From contig VXAI01000021.1 in assembly GCA_013399305.1 (NCBI GenBank), positions 6,662,794 through 6,726,793 on the forward strand: a DNA stretch of 64,000 bases, given 5' to 3'. The notes beneath the pieces were generated by a model. That model had not been told where the DNA came from. It searched no databases and saw only the letters and a list, made by a program, of their open reading frames with translations. The translations under genes and the position numbers were made by a program. Of the stretch, positions 28,401-42,200 are shown one piece after another; within the stretch, counting starts at the first letter, position 1; every line of letters starts with the position of its first letter. This stretch comes from Rostratula benghalensis (lineage: Eukaryota > Chordata > Aves > Charadriiformes > Rostratulidae).

Positions 28401-31400
28401 ATAACTTACAGCAGCTTTTGCTATAGATCCAGAACGAAAAGCTCACACTTCCCCCATTTCATCTCTGTAGATACAAAGATTGCTTAAAATGGTTGGACTA
28501 TCGCATTTAAAGAGACTGTAACGGTCTAGCAAAAAGGACTATATGGAAGTTCAGGTATTCCTTTTATACCTTTACACAGCTATTTTTAATTTAGCTTTTA
28601 GAGTGCCTCAAGATTTTCAACAGTTTTTTTTTTTTAAATTTGATTTATTGGTCTAATTTCTTTACAGACATTCTGGTGTTTAGAAAGTTACTGCCAGTTG
28701 TTCTGAGGCGTGCAAGCAAATCTTCACCTGGAAAACGAACTTCACTGATCTGACAACAAATAGGCTGCAGCTACCCAGCACACATGTAATAAAAGAGAAA
28801 AAGTGATAGCATGTTTGCAAAGTCCAATGTACCAGATGAGTCTTAAATCTATCTTCTTAAAGATTACTAACATATAAAATAGATTATACATTGAAATTAA
28901 TATGTTAAAAATTTAAAGTTAATAAACTCATAATAAATACGAGTGTATTAGACAAGGTTTATGTTGATTATGCACTTAGTATTGAGTTAAATGTAGTTAA
29001 AGAATTGCAATCTCCACAGCAGCCTCTGCAACAAAAGGAATGAGCATTACTTAATGAACTTTTCAACTGCTGTTGAACTTCCAACAAGATGGAGCATAAG
29101 CTTCCAGTCCAGAAAACATTACTTTTCTTCAGCATTTTAAGGACCAGGAAAAGGCCAGTGAAAGCTGTCTGTTAGGCCATTAGCTGTTAGAGACAGTCAC
29201 TAAAGTCACAGTGATCAACAATCACATTTTAAACTTGCTGGAAGTTAAATTTTATCCAGGTTCTCTTAAACAAGTGCAATATAGAATAAGTGTATTGGTA
29301 GTGTTGTTATTCAGAAGAGAGCAATGGGTAAAAAGGAAGCACCACAGGAGTGGTGCCAAGAGATTGCAGGTAGTACCCAAGCTGCTACAAAGGCCAATTT
29401 CTGTTACTATTAAAGGTGACTCTGTATTCAATAAATTTGACTTGAAAAGTAAATTCAAGATGCAAACACTATTTTCTCTCTACTTCATGTAAAAAGAGGA
29501 TCTCAGAGGGAGAAACACAAACATTTATAAACTACTAGCAGCAGTTTCCAGGGGGTCCTCTACTGCCACACCACTCTACTAAACCCTCCCTTTGCTAATA
29601 GCCACAGAGCTACAACCACCAGCAACAAGCTATTGCCTTTGTGTACACTTGAAACAGAGGCACATTTGTCCATTGCTTCTACATGTTGCTGTGTGGTGAA
29701 CAATTCCAAAAGCAAGCCTGAGAAAAGATTGAACATACAGCTGAGCCTTTAGGAGAGAAGTTACTGCTTTATCACCTCCTTGTAGTACTTGCATTTCTCA
29801 CAGCAAGTCTGACATTCTTTGAAGACTATAAAAGGCAGCAACAGATAAATTAATGTGATTTTTAGAACACAGCAATAAAATGCTTTGAAGTAGCAAGCAA
29901 CTAAAAAAGGAAATCAAGCACCATTACATCAGATGAATGACAGTCATTTGAAAATTGGTTCGAAATTTCACCTCACATATAGTTATATGAGAATATTATT
30001 CAGATAAATGACTAGTAAAAAGTTTTACTGATTCTTAGAACATTTTAAACTTATCCTAAAGCCTCAGTATGCAGAAGAAATTATTACACATAATAATCTT
30101 ATAGTTCAATGAATGATCAAATATCAGCTATACCTCACTGAGGCTTAAGCAAAGTATTTTTTACCTCACATGATATAAATTTGTTTCCGTATGTGTTTAG
30201 CCACAGGTGAGCACGTACTTCATTACTTCTAGCAGCTGACATGTGACAATCGCTGTGTGTTTGAGGCTTGAGAGTTGCCACTATGTGCTTTTCAGTCTTC
30301 CTACCCAGCCCTGAAATCTTTCTGACCATAGAAGATAACTTCATAGACTTCATGTGTAGCCTATTGGGTCAGGAGACTGAAATAAATAGCAGAAATTCTG
30401 CAATACCCAATAACCCATCTCACTGACCCGGCACTTTGGCTTACATTATCCATACCACATGATATATTCCTTCAGTTAAGACATACCTCCAAATAATCAG
30501 CGCATTAAAAAACCCTTAGGAATAGGCCAGCTACAGTGTCACTGCACTAATTATCTCTGCCTCAGATGTCTTCAAAGACATACCTTTCTCCATATCAAGA
30601 GCATATCACTCACATGTTTAGCTCAGAAAAACATGATTGGAAACTACGGCCTTCAATTGTTTCTAATGTTGCTTTACATCCAAACAATGTTCCATTTTTT
30701 GGTTTACATAATTTGTCAAGATTTTATCTATCTTTATTTCCCTTTCCTCAGTTTTCTAACTATTTCCCTCAGAATAAATAGCTTCTTTGCACTTTCTAGA
30801 AAACATGGCTTTCAACTTTTGATTAAATAACTGTTTTTCTAATCCAAAATCTAGAGCTCACTGTTAAATCAGAACTGTGACTTCTCTCAGGAAATGTGAA
30901 AATTCGTTTTGACACGTAGCAATCTTTCCCTGGGGGGCTAAAACTTTTCTATAAGCAAAAGGAGTACTTACTGAAGTAAATCTGCACCAAAATGGCTTGC
31001 CTGTTTCTTGTACAGTACTGTTCCAATTGTAAATACTTAATAGTTAAATATTAAAAAAAAAAAAAAGCTAATATATTGGTTTCTTCCACAGATACAAAGC
31101 CAATGAGTGGATTTGGTATATTTACTATGAACAACAACATACACATGGAAATGCCATTGTAATATAAGGAGAAAGTAAAGACCTGGGCATAAAATGTAAG
31201 GATTGTCTCAGAAATCTGAAGTGTTTGCTAAATTGTACTCGATACTTTGCTTCACAAAGCAAAAAATGTGCTGTATTGCTAAAATTGCTTTCATAAGGCA
31301 GAGATTATAAAACTCATTGACATTTCTTGCAAAAAGAATTGACCTAAAAGATACATAGAAAAATAGTAAGAAAGTCACATGAAATGTACTTCACACCACA

Positions 31401-32109
31401 TTAACACCTCCTCTAGCACAGTCAGTTAATGCTAGATCTCTTCTTTCAAAGTGGGCACAGTTTTTCATTAGAAAATTCTACCTGAAATATGCAAATGCTA
31501 ATAAACGTGTTCTTTGTTTACAGCATGCAAGCAGAAGATGGGCAGACTTAACTCTCCACTACAAATGAATTTAACTCAAGTGAAACTGGGAGACTTGAAG
31601 AAGAAAGCTTTATTTTGCAACTGCAAGCATGACTTCTGAAACTGCACCTATTGAGAACAGAATTATGAGACCTATCTATCAGGTTGTTATAATTAAAAAA
31701 TCTCTATTAAGTGCTACTGCAGTTTATTGATTTTACTTTCCAAGTTTATTCATGTTTCAGAGGACAATGACCAAAATGTAATACATGCCAGATCCCCAAG
31801 TAAAGACTTTCTTTTAAAAATTATGAAAGTCAGCTGCATAAATCCTCAAATTTATGCTGAAAGCTGAGGGATGAAGAACATCAGGCCAAAATGTTTTGAA
31901 AGACAAAGATGTGTATAATAGAGCTTCTCTTTTGACATAATGCAAGAAAAACTAAGCAAAACCAAAACCATAAACACATGTGATTATTCCATTTATTTCC
32001 TACAAGACTTAAAAATTCAGTTGCTTAGGAAGGTTCTCAAAGCAGATAGGGCTGGGAAAGATTGGCAGTATCGTGGGTACAAGCTCAGCAAGTGCCGTAA
32101 GAGACAGCA
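19473..32109. other. AT-rich DNA, no confident gene
   Basis: No assignable gene or dispersed repeat was seen. It has T and A homopolymer runs (20084-20096, 21564-21580, and others near 28630 and 31055), a GGTTGGTTGGGTTGG run near 24390-24405, and a three-copy ATCAG run near 27505. A 28-base minus-strand microexon-like segment with a good donor lies at 26387-26414. Confidence 0.6.
21564..21580 (+). repeat. Poly(A) run
   Basis: Seventeen A residues followed by GAAAAAAGAA. No retrocopy or SINE body is recognisable upstream, so it is treated as simple sequence. A similar 16-base A run lies at 15762-15777. Confidence 0.8.
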
Positions 32110-32654
32110 ACAAAGATTGTCCTGGTGGACAACAGGATGACCATGAACCAGCAATGTGCCATTGTGGCCAACATGGCAAATGGTATCCTGGGATGCATCA
32201 GGAAGAGTGTGACCAGCAGGTTGAGGGAGGTTATCCTGTCCCTCTACTCTGCCCTGGAGAGCCCCACATCTGGAGTACTGGGTCCAGTTCTGGGATCCCC
32301 AGTTAAAAGACAGAGAATTGTTGAAGAGGGTACGGCAGAGAGCTACAAAGATGATTACATGTCTGGAGCATTGCTCTTATGAGGAAAGGCTGAAGGACTT
32401 GCATCTTTTTAGTCTGGAGAAGAAAAGGCTGAGGGAGGATCTGATCAACAGCTATAAATACGTGTGGGCGTCTGGAGGAAGGGGCCAGTCTTTTTTCAGT
32501 GGTGCCCAGTGATGGTACAAGAGGAAATGGGCACAAAACCCACCTGGACAAGTTCCTGTGTAATCTGCTCTGGGTGGACCTGCTTTGGCAGGGGGGTTTG
32601 GACTAGATGATCTCCAGAGGTCCTTTCCATTCCCATATCATTCTGTGATTTCTG
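32110..32654 (+). mobile_element. CR1 LINE fragment, truncated and internally deleted
   Basis: From about 32110 the plus strand carries the C-terminal CR1 reverse-transcriptase region, with matches to [22 protein letters not shown]-type frames, RATKMI, SYEERL and [17 protein letters not shown] split over several frames by small indels. It then runs through the typical tail (GGACTAGATGATCTCCAGAGGTCC) to ATTCTGTGATTT at 32642-32652. The stretch between GGGCACAAAAC and CCACCTGGACAAG, near 32540, is joined directly, so part of the usual element is missing there. Frameshifts make it a dead copy. Confidence 0.93.
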
Positions 32655-35262
32655 AAGACTTACAGAAGCTCAACACTCCTTCCTTTCAAATAGTGAGAGT
32701 ATTAACTAATCTAACACCTCTGAGAATAAATCTATTTGACAATATGTGACAGTATGATGAAAAAAGAATGTCTTTTAGTTGTAATTGTTCATGAAATTCA
32801 GGCACTGACAGAAACTATACAATACATATACAAAGACAAGTTTGCAACTGCACTAGTTAACAACTGCTTAAGAGGTTTTAAGCACAAAAAAGCCATCTAA
32901 ATATAACTTCCTAACTGAGGGCCTAATTTAACAGTCTTAGAATTTAAAAAAATAGGGTTAGTTTGATGGTTTTGGGGGATACAGCTATCACTAACAGCAT
33001 GCAATATATGTGAAGACCCTTTTGCATGCTTATGTTCAAAGTAACCATCTCCAAGGGAGAATTACAGCACTTGTCACCAGAAAAAGCAGGTTTCATAACA
33101 ATTTAAGCCTCACATGCTATTATAGAGTTAATGTGAAGCAATGTTTTATTTGTGCTAAGACAGGAAAAAAGTATTCCTACTCAAAGAGTCTTTTCCTCTA
33201 ATTGCAAAGTTTTATATAAAAATCTTTATAAAGATTCCAAATTATTTAAGTTTGATGAATATTCTACTTGAAACATTTCAGCACATTAGGCATTTCTAAA
33301 TTTATTTGTGAACTTGTTTGCTTCTTTAAGATATTATGGCTTCAGTAAGATCAACAAAACATCTATTGCCTATTCCACTGTATGAATAATTTTAATTTAT
33401 TACAGCTAAAGTCCTAGAAATTTGCATATTTAGCAGATAATCCTTTTGTGGAAGATTTATTTCTACATTCCAACATCTGAACACCTGGTGAACACAGCTC
33501 TCCTTCCTCATTGTTTTGAAAAGGATTTAGACCTTTACTGGGCATTGTGGAAACCTTTAAGATTTCCACTCTCGGAAAGCCACCACTGAGATGCTTAAAC
33601 CATTTGCAGACCATCCTAGTCTACAATTTTCCTTCTACGGCGTTAAATACTTTTCTTAAATGTTTCCACCTGGTATGAAATAGAGATGACACCTGATCTT
33701 CAGTTTTAGTTTTAGCTTGAAAACTAAAGTTCTCATTGCCTGAGAAGGTGGCAGAAATAAATTATTCTTACTTATAACAGTTTCAGTAATGGTTAGATTT
33801 TTTGCTTTTCTCCTACATTGTTCTGACAACTCCTTTGTTTCATCTGATTCTTCCAAGAGCAGAGGCTGTATTTTGAGATCTTTCATGCTGTACAAATAGA
33901 GCAATATTCTTTATCAATATTTACTTTAATTAAATATACTTTACTAAAATATCTTCCTTCTCCTCACAATATAAGACCGATCTCTCTGGGCACAGATGCT
34001 TAATCTATACCTAGAACACCACCTTTGCTAGCTTCCAATATTTTTCCAATGGTTTATTTGTTACACTGTAGTTGATTAGACTTAATCCAATATTATGGAA
34101 GTCCTTACTTCTATAAACTCTAGGTATTAGTGCAATCTTCACTGAATCATGCATAGAGTCTGCTGGAGACTGAAGCAAAGGTGTCACCTTTGACAATGTA
34201 TCTTCACACTTTCAAATATTTAAAATAGTTTTACTTAGCAAAGCTATCTGCTTGATAAAATTATTTAAGTCAATTTTTCCCAACTTATTCTTTTTGACTA
34301 AATATATCAAGACGAAGCATGTTTATACTGCAAAATCTTCAGGACAGCAACAGCATTATTTTTACAGTGTCAGGAACAACAACGTTAGATCTTTGTGCCC
34401 TACTGTTAATTAAATAAGGAACTCTGTCGCAGAAGATAGATGAATCAATGTAATCAAAGACAGCATTCAGCATGTTTCTTCTTCTTCCATTATTTATCAA
34501 AGTTGTTTAGATTTGTTCTAAAAAATCAATAAAAAATGTTCTAAATATATTTTTCCTCAAAATGGCTGAAAAACAAGCTTGCACATCTTTCTTTTACCTT
34601 AAGTAGAGGCAAAACTGATGAGAACAAAAAGCCATTTCTGTTAAAATTCAGACCACATAATTTACGATTTCTGTACAACTGTCCTAACAATAGTTTTTAA
34701 TCCAAGACATCATTATGATTACCTTATATACCACGACAAAAAGAGGCCAGTATGTCTTAATAACATTTCCCCTTTGACACTGCCCTTTGAAAGTCAATAA
34801 CCAGTTTTCACTGCTAAGCACTAACTTACACATTCTACAAAAGTAAGGAAATGAGAAATTTATTTAGAGGGAACTTCAAATTTTATAATACATGCTCACA
34901 CATCATGGCAGTAATACCACTTTTAATGAAATCACGGCAAATTGATGTCAGGAATATAGATACATACATATGGTTATACTGACTGGATGTAGGCCTTTTG
35001 CATCTGAAGCAGAAGAGGAGGGGAAAATAATGGTGATTAGAACTTAGAAATTTCGCATTTTCATATGTAGGTAAGACTATTCAGTCTTTACAGGGAAAAA
35101 GAAACCAAGCATTATTCTTTATTACAGAGAAAATGCATACACCTGAGGTCCCATCCACGTCAGTGAAGTCTGCAAGAATATTGCCACTGATTTTAGTGAG
35201 AGCTAATTAGAGCCTCAGGTGACTCACTGCATGAAAATTACTGTCCTGTTCACAGCTTTATT

Positions 35263-35301
35263 AAAAAAAAAAAAAAAAAAAAGAGAGAGAGAAAAAAGAG
35301 G
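35263..35301 (+). repeat. Purine tract: A20 followed by (GA)n
   Basis: Twenty A residues are followed by GAGAGAGAGAAAAAAGAGG, giving 39 uninterrupted purines. It is a simple-sequence tract and lies about 225 bp before the 50-N gap. Confidence 0.9.
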
Positions 35302-35526
35302 CCTTTCAAGATACTTGTCACAAGAAGGTATGCCTGCATTCTCTATTAAATATTTTTATACTTATTCTCACGAATTTACCAGAACTGTTGCAATTAAATG
35401 TATTATTCTCAACAGTCTGATCCTTAGACCAGCATGGTACTTTTTGTAATTATTGTTAGCTATTGTGAGCAGCCTTTATTTATCTTATTGGTCCCCTGCC
35501 TTAGTTATGACTCATTTTCTCCTCTC

Positions 35527-35576
35527 NNNNNNNNNNNNNNNNNNNNNNNNNNNNNNNNNNNNNNNNNNNNNNNNNN
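35527..35576. other. Assembly gap (50 N)
   Basis: A run of N, with unique AT-rich sequence on both sides and no repeat entering the gap. Confidence 0.99.
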
Positions 35577-35937
35577 GTAACAGTGGATTAAGTTTCTCCC
35601 TTTTCTGCTTGAGATAGTTAGTATCTAGCAAACCACTTCCTTGAGAAAAATACAAGCACATATATGTCATGTTAATGACTGTGTGATAGGACAACTAAAA
35701 CATAAGTGTGAAAGTGTGGTTTATCAGCTACAAATAAACTGGCTGTAACACCAATTAGCATTGTCATCACTATAGGTTTTTGTTACACTTGCTATAACAT
35801 GATTGTGTTGCTATAAAAAATTCATCCCATGATAGTTATGAATAGGAGAAATATTAGTCTGCTAAATACCAAGAAAACACAGGTGTAATTCCCTCCTGGG
35901 AAAGCTTCTGGGAAAACACAAACAAAAAATATCTCTG

Positions 35938-36223
35938 CAACAACAAAACCCAAACCAAACAAAACCCAACAAAACAAACCCCCTTCTTTGCTACAAACTA
36001 ACAGCACCTGATTTCTAAAATCTTTTTTAATTATAATTTCTCTCTTTTTCTATCAGTTCGATACAGAGACAAACCCTTACACTGCTGGTTTACTTTCAGT
36101 TACAAGAGCTTAGGTTTGAATGTGCTACTGATTTTGCAGTTCAGGCTAAAAAAACCAACATCAGGGTAAAAAACCCATCAAACCAAAAAACCAATCACAC
36201 AAAAAACCCCACACACAAACAAC
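35938..36223 (+). repeat. Two A/C-rich low-complexity tracts
   Basis: 35938-35983 is 46 bases of only A and C, built from AAAC/AAACC-like units. A second tract at about 36166-36223 is almost all A and C. Normal sequence lies between them. Confidence 0.85.
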
Positions 36224-39200
36224 TTCTCAGAAAAGGATTGTCTTGGGAATAATGACTTTACTGTAGAAGGATTCCTTATGCATCTGACACTTTGCAGCAC
36301 TGTGCTATCAGCAGACTGTTAAACTCTTGTGAAACATGACTGTGAAACACTGTTTCATCTCTGAGTTTCATCATTGAAACCCAAATGAAGTCAACAGAAC
36401 TGCACTGAGGCAAGTTTTTTTGGCTCATTTACCAGTATCCTGATAAGTTGTAATGTCAGGAAGACTACGCAAAGGGGTGGGGTGGAGGCAGCAGAGGCAG
36501 GGAAGATAACTAAGCAATAAATTATTACAATTTGTTTACTTATGCCATTATGATAGGCTCCATTTACAAATACTTAGTTTACTGATACTTAGTTATGACT
36601 CTAAACCAGTGAATTTCATGTGAAAGCTTTAAAAATCGTCTTGACACAAAAGATAGGCAAACAGTCAGAGGATCAAACTTGTAACTTAATTATAATTACT
36701 GCTTTTTAATTTGAGTATTACAGTGGCTAGGTCATACAAGGTAAAGAGAAGGCCATAGGAGATTTTATTGGGTAGACTCATGACTTTCATGTGACATTTG
36801 GTACTTGGAAAGCAACAATCTTCACAACTTAGTGGTAGTTCTACTATTTGTTTCTCTATATATTGCACTTAATTATATCATAAGTTGCTATTGTGATAAA
36901 TAGCTTACCATCTGAGCATCTGCTTCTTCATCCACACCATCTGCCTGCATGTGTTGTTATATCTGTACTGCAAGGTATTTGATTGTTCGGTCTCATCATC
37001 TTAAAATCCCTGTCTGATAAATATCCCTCCTAACAAGGATTCTGGCATTCTCTCCATGGCATCCCCTAGCAGGCCTAGATCTTTTTCTTACAGTCCTGGA
37101 GAAGTGGACCAGATACAAATCTGCAATTGTTAAACACCAAATGCTTCTGAAGCTTATCAGTATCTTTGCAGGTCTTTGCTAAAATCTACAATAGTTGATA
37201 ATTCTCTGGAGGATAAAAGCTCAAAAGCAAATGCGTCCTGTACGTTCAATATGACATAAGAAGGAAAAATAAAGTTTAGAAGACTTGGGACAACATCAGA
37301 TAGCAACACCCATCAAAGCCACCTGCACACAGCCACTCTTAAATTTGAAGTATTACTGAATTTTCCATACTAAAAGCAATGCATTCACGTGGGCTATTAC
37401 CATAAAGCAAACACCTGTCAAGTTTTAAATTAAATAAAATTTTATGCTTGTGCTAAGGACTTGTTGCCTGTTTAACCACAGGACTTAAGGAGACAAACAG
37501 ACACTGCTGCTAAGGTAACAGTTTAAAAAAACCACAGGAACAGGGAGGAAAGCGAACTACGTAAATAAGCCAATAAAATGGGATCCCCCAAACTGGGAGG
37601 CATAAATTTTCCCTTCAATTGCACTAGTTGGCAGATAATTGAATAGTCATAATATGTAGTCCTTAAAATTTACCAGGCATTAATATCCCTCATTTATTGG
37701 TGTTGGACAACTTTTTGTTGTTCTTTTACTAGAACCTTGCCCAGAAACTTTAGTTAATTGAAAAAACCAAACAAACAAACAACAGAGCCCCATGTAAACG
37801 AAGGTTTGCAGGCATGTCCCATGACATTTTGTAAACCATGAAGCAGCACACACAGCAGCAGACATTTACACACCAGTGCCTAGCATTCACATGAGTAGAA
37901 ATGCCAGGATTAGAAGGTAGGCTAGGGCTCTGCCATGCCATTAATTCTTTCATCGGTGCTTCATAACCGAACTGAAATTTCAGTTTCCAAGGATCATTCC
38001 AGGAAACAAAGGGCACAACCACAAAAAACAACAATCAACACCCAAACGGACAGCCCCTAAACAAACCTTTGTTGGTAAGATGTAACATGTGGCAAGGCAT
38101 GGTCTGCCACAAGCGTACATTTGTGCTCAACTACTTTCATGCACACATCAACACAAGAATAAAATGGGCATGGCAGATCCTGTTTGGAACAGACCTAAAT
38201 TTCTAGGCCTAAGATTGTAAAAGTCAAGCTCCCAGCTTCTGAAATACATCTGACTCCTATAAAACAACAGGGGGGCGATCTCCCATAACAAGAAAAAACA
38301 AGAAAATCAGCTCCTCCACCGTTCACCTCCTTTTCCTCTGCACCTCCATCACTCATATATCAGGCTGGATTTCTCCTCTTTTGCTTGTCCACAAGAAACC
38401 ACACTCACCCTCCTATTGCTCTTCAGAAAAATCTGTCTATGCTATTGCTTCATTGTCCCCTTCTTCCAAGCTTTCTGCATTGGGGAAACAAAGCCATTTT
38501 AAGAAGTAGTATTTGTTAAACCACAGTCAGCCTCATTCCTCAGAGCTGACCTAATGAGGGAATAAACATGGTGCAGAAAAACAACACAAAAGATGCCACT
38601 ACTCTTTATACTCCACAACACTGGCTCCAGCTTCTTGCCTGTAGAAGAAGCTGCCTGTGACTTCCTACCCTCCAGCATGGGCATTGGCTTAAAGTCACCT
38701 TTATGTAAGAAGTTTTTCATTTAGAAAACAGATTTAACATTATTAAATAGCATTTCAAAAGCATAACAAGAAGGTGCAATATTTAAACATTCAGCATAGA
38801 ATTTCACCCATTTCCAGGTGCTTCTCCCTGCCCCCTTCATCTGCTCAGTAGTAGGTCTCTATTTTTCAAACACATTCTTTGCTTGCAGCACTGCATGTAA
38901 CATTGTATGTGATAACTCTACAAAGTTGACAAAAGTTTGTGAATATGCTAATAAAAATATTATGTTTGTAGTCATATCAAGACAACGCTGATACTGCTGC
39001 TCATGAGGCACGCAGGTTAATTCGGGTATGCATTTAATTTTTAGGAGCTGCAGTAGGTTGCCCTACAGTCCACAGCACTTAAGTCCCATTGAAGCTGTTT
39101 TCCCAGTCAGACTGCAAAGCATCTTGTATTCCTAATCTTGCCTCCAAAATATTGATCCTTTCTCTTACAAATAATTTTTTGTTTGTTCTGGTGTCACACA

Positions 39201-42200
39201 GAACACATACTGTGTGGAACATACTAAGTGCATTATCAAAAAATACATACTAAATGAGTCAGTAGGCTTAAGTATTGCCTAAGCATGGTCCTATCTCCTT
39301 CACAAGAAAGAAGGGTTAGCATTGGCCTTTCAAGGTTTATGGTTTTGAACTGCTAAGTTGAGATACAGCATACTTGCTGGAGGGTCCTAGAATTATTGCT
39401 CTTTCCAAGTCTTCCAACACAGACATGAGAAAATGCTAGAAAAAACAACTCATTTGACTATCAATAGTCTGTAAAAGTAAAACTTACTGCCACACATCAA
39501 GGTAAGGCAGCCATTGCCCAGTGCTCTATTTATTCATAAACTACACAACCAATACAGAATTTCAGGTGGATTATTTTTTTCCTTTTTACAGAATCTCAGG
39601 AATAAGAAAAACAATACAACTTTATTTAAGTAATATCAACTTGCTGATTACTCCTCAGTGCTGTAGCATCTGCTCAGTACTAAATCTCCATTTCTATTTG
39701 CAGTACTGCAAAGAATGTCATTAAATACCTACAAGCTGAGTTAATGGTCAAGAACTTGACTCAAAGAACGTAGTAGAATTTACAAACCTTAACCAAGCTC
39801 AGAAGGCCCATTGGGACAAGCATTGTACAGGACCAGATCTCTTTCTGACTTTTGGAAATACAGCTATTAAAGTAATTTACCATTCCTTTGGAAAAAAAAA
39901 AAAAAGGTTGAATAAATGAAAGAACAGCTTTCTTCCTTATACAGTTGTTATGTGTACATTTAATTAGTACAAGAATGCACAGATAATCCACTGTTACCAG
40001 TGTTGGTCTTTCTAAAATAAATGGAAAATTCCTATCAATTTTGTTTCAGGGGTAGAGCACCCGCATAAAATTTTCTTATGAGATACACTTATCTAATCTG
40101 TTTGCTTTTAGAAAGTTTATTGTAGATAATTAGCCACATGGATTTGGGAAGATGCACTTCATACAGTTGCTTCCAATTCTAGGAATCCAAGAAACTTATA
40201 AGTGCTCCGACAAGTGTTTATAAGAAATTTCTCTCCTGAACATGTAGGGGGTTTTTTTTGTTGTTTTCTAAAGGATCAGAACAAATTTGGGGAAAGGAAG
40301 GATCTTATATTCACTTTAACTTGTCCCACAATAAAAGAGGTATTTAAAAATCCTTGTCAGTAAATCCCACTGATTTTAGTTTAAACAATAATTTTGGAAC
40401 AAAATTAAAGTTGCCAAAACAAGAGTAGCACCTTGGATGTCTTTTATTTCTGTATAAAAATGAAGTTAATTCTTCCTAGAAAACTACTAAGGAAACATAC
40501 GGATAATTTCACAGAGAAGTGTCACAAACTACAGCCCCACAGAGGAAAGTAAAAATAAACAATATCTTCTTCTCTTCACTCATCCTATTAGAATAGTAAC
40601 AGAATATAAACTGAGCAAAAGCACAATTTGTCATCCTCCTGGAAAAGTCACCAAAAGAGTTGCAACTAAACTTTACAATATTCAAATAACAGAAAAGATC
40701 GCAAAACTCTCCCTATAAAGATGAAGTAAAACCTGACGTGTAAAACTAGACAATTAAAGTAATTAATTTTTTTTAAAAAAAGCATATACATAACAGAATC
40801 TCATTTTGCAAGTACAAAACTGCTTGGCAGCCATTTGAGGGCAACATGGGGAAGGAGGAGAGGAAAGGGAACAGCAAAACACAGGATGTTACATGAAGGA
40901 TCTGTAGCACTGTGCTTTAGTCTAATCAATCAGAATAAGTTTGATCTCACAAGGTCATGACTAAAATCAATACTTGGGGTTTTTTTAGATTTAGTACCTA
41001 CCTCTGAAAGCACTAGGAATATGTTGCTTTTGCAGTGTACCAGGTATAATTCAGCTGCTTTCCCACATAATTTCATGTATCTCAACTTTTCCCATCATTG
41101 GATGACAGAATACATGACATTGCACTATTTTTTTTTCACCAAGAAGACTTCAAGTACTCAGTACAAGAAGGATTGTAAGCAGGAGTGCTAAATGTGCTAT
41201 TGTTTACAATGGTGTTCACCATCGTAGCTTGGGAGTTAAGAGCAATAATTTAAACAAAGGCCATTCATAACTTCCATGTTATTAAGGCTGGGTCAGTCCC
41301 TCATTATGGTCCCTAATATCCCTTTTGAGTTACATTTTCTGTAGGAGAGATACAAGTTTACAGTAGGGGCCCTTCTCACATTAGCACTGCTGGAATGCCA
41401 AGTTGTGAATTTTGTGCTGCTTAATGCCCAGCTATCATGCAGTCTCAGTCAGTAGTCAGAAAAGACACTATTTGTCATTAGCAGCTGTCCTAAACTGATT
41501 TTTCCTTTTCTGTGCTTTGCATAGCCCCAAGTCTTCAACACTGTACACCACTTGAAACTCACTACAGAGGTACTTTCTTACCTCCATGCCATCATCTTCC
41601 ATCACACTCAACAATCACATTACACTTACAGATGCTTATGCCTACGTCCATTCTACAACTAGCATTACTCCTCTGATGTTAAATGTAAAATATTATTGAA
41701 ATAAAAGAGAAAAATATTTATCTGCTGATGTTATCTGAAGAAAAAATAAAGATATTTTCAGTGTTTTGAAGCTAAGGATATTTCTGATTAAAAAAAAAAA
41801 AATACACTGATTGGCAGTACATTTTCTGACTGTTTAGTATTCCAGCATGACAAACATTTCCATCCATCAAAAACAAAAGCTTCTTATCAGTGATCAAAAT
41901 ATACGGTCTACTCATTTGGCTCTGTCTCTAACTTTTAATGGCTATTTCACCAGTGACAAAAAGAGCAGTCTCACGCTGCTTCAGGAACCGGAGATACAGG
42001 GAGGCACAGTACTGATACGCAGACTGGGCCCACCCAAGCTGTGCAGGCCTCGAAGCAATGTAATAATGCTTATAAAACATCATATAATCTTTGCCAAAGT
42101 TCTGATCAGAACTGAAATACATACCATACCCAAGCTCTCCTAGGAACTGATAACAAAACAGCTCTGGCCTAGTCTGCATCCACCTATGGTTCCAGCAGCA

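Noticed and set aside
36054..36064. CAGTTCGATAC, resembling a tRNA B box
   Set aside because: It does not match GGTTCGANTCC well and has no A box or cloverleaf pairing upstream.
37680..38034. Overlapping minus-strand frames rich in Cys and Phe
   Set aside because: No splice signals or recognisable domain. The length is ordinary for chance frames in this window.
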